Assembly (NCBI GenBank): GCA_964392665.1
Contig: CAYMQB010000010.1
Span: forward strand, 6,812 to 70,811
Direction: 5' to 3'
From: CAYMQB01 sp964392665
GTDB taxonomy: Bacteria; Hydrothermota; E44-bin80
DNA: 64,000 bases
The notes beneath the pieces are model-generated. The model was not told the origin of the DNA and made no database searches. It saw nothing but the letters and a program-made list of their open reading frames with translations. Positions 60,877 through 64,000 of this stretch are shown piece after piece. The translations under genes were made by a program, and so were the position numbers. The first letter of the stretch is position 1, and every line of letters starts with the position of its first letter.

Positions 60877-61998
60877 ATGCAAAATATTGGAGAGAAGATC
60901 AAAGTTCTTTTCAAGATAGGTTTTCTTTACCATAAGAGCGCATTTGACCCTCTTATAGATATTTATGAAAAGGACAAAAAATATGATGTGTGGTTTTCCT
61001 GCAGGGAAGAGAAAAAGAAATTGCTTGGAGTTTTCACACATTCGTTAGAGAAAAATATGCTTAGAGAGTTGGAAAAGGAAGGTCATAAAGTTACACACAG
61101 TGAAAAAGGATTCGATGTGGTGTTTTCCGGTGATACGGTCACAAATGAAAAGGAACTTGGAAAGACAATAATATGTTTTGTAAATCATGGTTCAGGAATA
61201 AAAAACATAATGTACAGGAATCTTGCCAGGAACAAGAAAACAAGGTATCAAATATTTGTGGAAGGGGAATACAGGGAGAAAAAATTGGAGGAAAAAAAGT
61301 GTCTGGGGATTTCCAATGTTTACAATGTGGGGATGCCAAAACTGGATGCTTTATATAAAAACAGCTTTGACCGTGAACGGATATTAAGTTCATTGAATCT
61401 TTTTCCCGGCAAGAAAACCGTTTTGTATGCACCAACTTACAAGCCTACGTCGATTTTTGCTCTTAAGGATGCAATTTTTGAAAACACGAGTAAATATAAT
61501 ATTATTATAAAGTTACACCCGTATTGCTGGTATGGTAGATATACACCACACAAACACCATGAAATTTTCGAAAAAAAGGTTAGAAATTTTAGCCATGTGG
61601 TTTTACTGCCAAAAGAGGATTACTCGATCATACCGTATCTTTCGATTGCCGATACATTGATAACAGAAGCTTCGAGTACGATGGTCGAGTTTCTCGCAAC
61701 AGGTAAGACGGGCATTATATACGACATTAGAAGCGATAGATTAAAGCACTCGGATGGGATGCCTATTCTTGATGAAGATAATAGAGATTTTTTGAAGGAT
61801 GCTTTTGTTCATTTTGGAAAAGCGGAAAATATAGAAAAGGCAATTGAACAAGCCTTCACATTTGATGCACAAAGGGAAAAGAAGAAAGGAATTATGAGAA
61901 AAAAGCTGTTTTATAAATTGGACGGGAAAGCTTCTTCGAGAGTTAAGGAAATCGTTGAAAAATTGCTCGAAGACGAAAATGAAAGAAATAGCCCATAG
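60877..61998 (+). CDS. CDP-glycerol glycerophosphotransferase-like protein
   Basis: A 373-residue GT-B-type enzyme of the TagB/TagF (CDP-glycerol:polyglycerophosphate transferase) family. The N-terminal half includes FVNHGSGIKNIMY near residue 107. The C-terminal half carries YAPTYKPTS, IIKLHPYCWYGRY and the donor-site stretch IADTLITEASSTMVEFLATG near residue 265. These are the conserved segments of this family, including the His and the Ser/Thr that contact the CDP. It begins right after a promoter with a Rex-like palindrome. A cytidylyltransferase is encoded further downstream, which fits a CDP-alcohol pathway; the transferred alcohol is not known. Confidence 0.75.
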   Translation: MQNIGEKIKVLFKIGFLYHKSAFDPLIDIYEKDKKYDVWFSCREEKKKLLGVFTHSLEKNMLRELEKEGHKVTHSEKGFDVVFSGDTVTNEKELGKTIICFVNHGSGIKNIMYRNLARNKKTRYQIFVEGEYREKKLEEKKCLGISNVYNVGMPKLDALYKNSFDRERILSSLNLFPGKKTVLYAPTYKPTSIFALKDAIFENTSKYNIIIKLHPYCWYGRYTPHKHHEIFEKKVRNFSHVVLLPKEDYSIIPYLSIADTLITEASSTMVEFLATGKTGIIYDIRSDRLKHSDGMPILDEDNRDFLKDAFVHFGKAENIEKAIEQAFTFDAQREKKKGIMRKKLFYKLDGKASSRVKEIVEKLLEDENERNSP

Positions 61999-62040
61999 TT
62001 GAAAGGGAGGAGAGACGAGGGAAGAGAGAAGAGTGATAGT

Positions 62041-62238
62041 GAAACGGAGAAACGGCGAGAGGCGAGGAGAAAAATTGTGTATATTCATAGTGTATTTAGT
62101 AGTATATTTGTAGTGTATTTATTGTTTACAATGAATAACGGTCAGTAAATACACAGTGAAGCGAATATACGCAGAATGCAAATAACCTAATTGACCAATG
62201 ACCAATAACAAAGTATGTCTCTGTGGTGAAATTTGTAT
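62041..62238. repeat. 198-bp exact direct repeat, copy 2
   Basis: Same orientation and sequence as 42763-42960; the flanks differ immediately outside on both sides (T versus G on the left, G versus C on the right). Confidence 0.95.
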
Positions 62239-62391
62239 GGAAATTAGGAAAATAGCACAGGAAAGTCAAGAAATAAGACCGCAGACCAGAGACCATAAAG
62301 CAGGAAATTACGAAATTGGAAATTACGAAAATTACAGACCATAGCAATCTTGGTATTCCTGTGGCAGAATGTCATCCCTTCGTTCCCTCAT

Positions 62392-62419
62392 TGTCATTCC
62401 CGCGCAAGCAGGAATGACA
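62392..62419. repeat. REP-like inverted repeat (GTCATTCC ... GGAATGAC)
   Basis: TGTCATTCC (62392-62400) is the reverse complement of GGAATGACA (62411-62419), with a GC-rich centre. It resembles the palindromic GTCATTCCCGC-type units dispersed in many bacterial genomes. Confidence 0.7.
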
Positions 62420-62624
62420 TTACAAGCGTAAGAAATGAAGAGCTCAGGCAAAAAGCGAGAGAATTATATCAGATTGCTTCGGCAGAAATTAAGGAAGAAT
62501 ACTCGCAATGACGGACTAAACATACCTGAAGTTCTATAGGGTCTGAACAAACACAAAAACCAGATAAACCTAAAGGATTGAAAGCGGGACAAAAATTTAA
62601 GGAATGGGGATTAATTAAGGAATT

Positions 62625-63332
62625 ATGGTCGGTGTAATTATTGCTGCAGGAAAAGGAGAAAGACTAAGTAAAATTTCAAAAGGGATTCCAAAGACGCTTC
62701 TTAAGGTTAAAGGGAAAGCAATGATTCAGTGGATAGTCGAGGAAGCTACTGAAGCTGGAGTTGACAATTTCATAATAATCACGGGATTTCAAAATGATAG
62801 AATAAAGGAATATTTCGAAATCGAGGGTAGTACGAATATTAAGTTGGTTTACAATCCTCACTGGGAAAGAGACAATGGTCTATCTGTGCTTACCGCGGAA
62901 CAAGAAATAGATGGCGAAGATGATTTCCTTGTTATGATGTCAGACCATCTTATAGGAAGAGAAGTAATCAAAGGTATTCTGAAAACAAAGGGGAAGCAAG
63001 CACTATTAGCAGTAGAGGTAAATTTACAGAAGGTGTTTGACATAAAGGATGCAACGAAGGTTTTTATTGAAGATGAAGAAATAATATCCATAGGGAAGAA
63101 TATTAAGTATTATAATGGAGTTGATGCTGGTATTTTCCGTTTGAATAAAACGGTTTTTAAATTCCTAAAAAAAGGAGTGGAGCAAGGAAAGGAGTCCTTA
63201 ACAGAAGGCATTGAAGAAATGATGAAGGAGCAAAAACTTTGCCCGTTTTATATTCCGGAGGATAGTTACTGGATAGATGTTGATTCGGGGGAATCCTATT
63301 CAGATGCAAAGAAAAAATGGAGGAGAAAATGA
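62625..63332 (+). CDS. CTP:phosphoalcohol cytidylyltransferase-like (IPCT-like)
   Basis: A 235-residue nucleotidyltransferase. N-terminal NTP-binding GVIIAAGKGERL near residues 3-14 and PKTLLKVKGKAMI. The middle has NPHWERDNGLSVLTA near residue 84 and MMSDHLIG near residue 105, where the Asp would bind the metal. The C-terminal half has DATKVFIEDEEIISIGKNI and YWIDVDSGESY. The pattern matches the inositol-1-phosphate cytidylyltransferase domain of archaeal and thermophile IPCT/DIPPS proteins better than IspD. There is no DIPPS domain. With a CDP-alcohol transferase-like gene upstream, a CDP-activated alcohol is likely. It overlaps rex by ATGA. Confidence 0.75.
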   Translation: MVGVIIAAGKGERLSKISKGIPKTLLKVKGKAMIQWIVEEATEAGVDNFIIITGFQNDRIKEYFEIEGSTNIKLVYNPHWERDNGLSVLTAEQEIDGEDDFLVMMSDHLIGREVIKGILKTKGKQALLAVEVNLQKVFDIKDATKVFIEDEEIISIGKNIKYYNGVDAGIFRLNKTVFKFLKKGVEQGKESLTEGIEEMMKEQKLCPFYIPEDSYWIDVDSGESYSDAKKKWRRK

Positions 63333-63961
63333 AAAAAAAAATATCTGAAGCAAGTTTGAGAAGACTCTCCTGGTATTTAAGATATCTTGAGAGATTTAAG
63401 GAGGAAGTGGGGGATGTAATTTCAAGTAAAGAATTATCCGATGCTCTTGGATTGTCTGATGCACAAATAAGAAGGGACTTGTTTACGCTTGGAGGATTTG
63501 GGAAAAGGGGGGTCGGGTACAATGTCGAGAATCTTTATGATTTTTTGAGCACTTTTTTCGGACTCGACAAGGAGCAAACTGCAATTCTTGTTGGGTGCGG
63601 TAATTTAGGGAAATCTTTGCTTCAATACAAAGGTTTCAAGAAAAGAAAATTTATTATCAAATATGCTTTTGATATTGACAAGAGAATAATAGGAAGAGAG
63701 ATAGCGGGTGTTTTGATTGAAGATATTAAAGATATGAAGAAGCGAGTTACAGCAAACCAAGTTATTTATGGGATAGTGACAACGCCTGCATCTTCTGCAC
63801 AAGATGTAGTGAACCAGATGATAGATACAGGAATTAAGGCTATCCTGAACTTTGCGTCAATAACGATTAAAATTCCAGAGGGCGTTGCACTTTCACCGGT
63901 GGATTTCGCAATGGAACTTGAATGGCTTTCCTATCATATGCACCATAAAGTCAAGACATAA
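63329..63961 (+). CDS. rex: redox-sensing transcriptional repressor Rex
   Basis: A 210-residue NADH/NAD+ sensor. The ATG at 63329 (inside the upstream stop, ATGA) has GGAGG upstream and is preferred to the ATG twelve bases earlier. An N-terminal winged helix covers residues about 7-75 (ISSKELSDALGLSDAQIRRDL, FGKRGVGY). The Rossmann domain has AILVGCGNLGKSLL near residue 83, and later GIVTTPASSAQDV and LNFASITIKIPEGV, as in all Rex proteins. The last five codons and the stop coincide with the first part of a dispersed repeat. In other bacteria Rex represses fermentation and respiratory genes at high NAD+. Confidence 0.95.
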   Translation: MKKKISEASLRRLSWYLRYLERFKEEVGDVISSKELSDALGLSDAQIRRDLFTLGGFGKRGVGYNVENLYDFLSTFFGLDKEQTAILVGCGNLGKSLLQYKGFKKRKFIIKYAFDIDKRIIGREIAGVLIEDIKDMKKRVTANQVIYGIVTTPASSAQDVVNQMIDTGIKAILNFASITIKIPEGVALSPVDFAMELEWLSYHMHHKVKT

Positions 63962-64000
63962 GACCACAGACCGAAGACCACAGACCGAAGACCACAGACC
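63962..64000. repeat. 14-bp tandem repeat (GACCACAGACCGAA) running off the window
   Basis: Two exact units of 14 bp and a partial third, right after the rex stop. They lie beside GTCAAGACATAAG, a phrase that recurs at 60472 and in altered form at 62257. Confidence 0.9.

Larger units (their letters stand above)
61999..62624. other. 626-bp repeat-rich intergenic region
   Basis: No credible coding frame. It holds the second exact copy of the 198-bp repeat (62041-62238), a GAAATTACGAAATTGG element (62304-62333), the palindrome 62392-62419 and further CGCAATGAC phrases (62507). Confidence 0.8.

Noticed and set aside
1..64000. tRNA or rRNA genes, insertion sequences, integrases
   Set aside because: I looked for cloverleaf-like and TTCRA-type segments and for transposase motifs in the gaps and found none. 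A tRNAscan or ISfinder search would be decisive.

Overview
The window is AT-rich, gene-dense bacterial DNA, probably from an uncultured member of the FCB-like candidate phyla. Four traits point there: type IX-style C-terminal sorting domains with a PorV-like outer-membrane protein and a TonB-dependent receptor; a bacterial geranylgeranylglyceryl-phosphate-synthase-family enzyme; a DRG-type GTPase with a TGS domain; and DUF2723 glycosyltransferases with TPR tails. WOR-3/Stahlbacteria, Cloacimonadota and similar lineages would fit. This placement is inference, since no rRNA is present. No tRNA, rRNA, CRISPR array, transposase or phage gene was recognised.

Layout. 1-6.1 kb: a truncated purine permease, two membrane or TPR proteins, and two CPA2 antiporters in convergent orientation. 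One antiporter follows a small CBS protein; the other is followed by a PTS-EIIA remnant and a PII-like protein. 6.2-22.5 kb: an exopolysaccharide locus with an SLBB exporter, a sulfotransferase, and then one long operon (Wzz, Wzy-like polymerase, seven glycosyltransferase-type genes, Wzx flippase, sugar epimerase) that ends in a broken wecB-like gene. The operon starts from a sigma70-like promoter through a ~165-nt structured leader with an intrinsic terminator. 22.5-26.5 kb: a minus-strand operon (DegT aminotransferase, fused dehydrogenase-acetyltransferase, 2-epimerase) that fits synthesis of a UDP-2,3-diacetamido-uronic acid. 26.7-32.1 kb: GGGPS, alaS, a ubiquitin-fold protein, an FtsB/DivIC-like protein and the DRG GTPase. 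32.3-36.2 kb: a sorted secreted protein, an unknown helical protein, a lipoprotein and ruvA. 36.4-42.7 kb: the housekeeping operon tilS-hpt-ftsH-folE-folP-cdaA. 43.3-48.2 kb: a DUF2723 glycosyltransferase, then an ECF sigma / anti-sigma / HtrA-like unit in which the HtrA has lost two catalytic residues. 48.3-58.4 kb: a minus-strand surface operon (sorted protein, TonB receptor, sorted protein, PorV-like). 58.6-64 kb: a second DUF2723 glycosyltransferase, a CDP-glycerol-transferase-like protein, an IPCT-like cytidylyltransferase and rex.

Regulatory pattern. Several genes (ruvA, tilS, the FtsB-like gene, the ubiquitin-fold gene, the sulfotransferase, the second DUF2723 gene, the CDP-glycerol-transferase-like gene, the 33838 gene and the ECF sigma gene) have a promoter whose -10 element lies only 5-11 nt before the ATG and no Shine-Dalgarno. 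They are probably leaderless or nearly so. Others have strong GGAGG sites. A palindrome matching a Rex box lies just upstream of the promoter of the cluster that carries rex.

The three large intergenic regions (42.7-43.3, 60.3-60.9 and 62.0-62.6 kb) hold no genes. They are filled with repeats, including an exact 198-bp duplication, 14-bp tandem repeats and several dispersed short families. Related short repeats have entered coding sequence in the dehydrogenase-acetyltransferase fusion.
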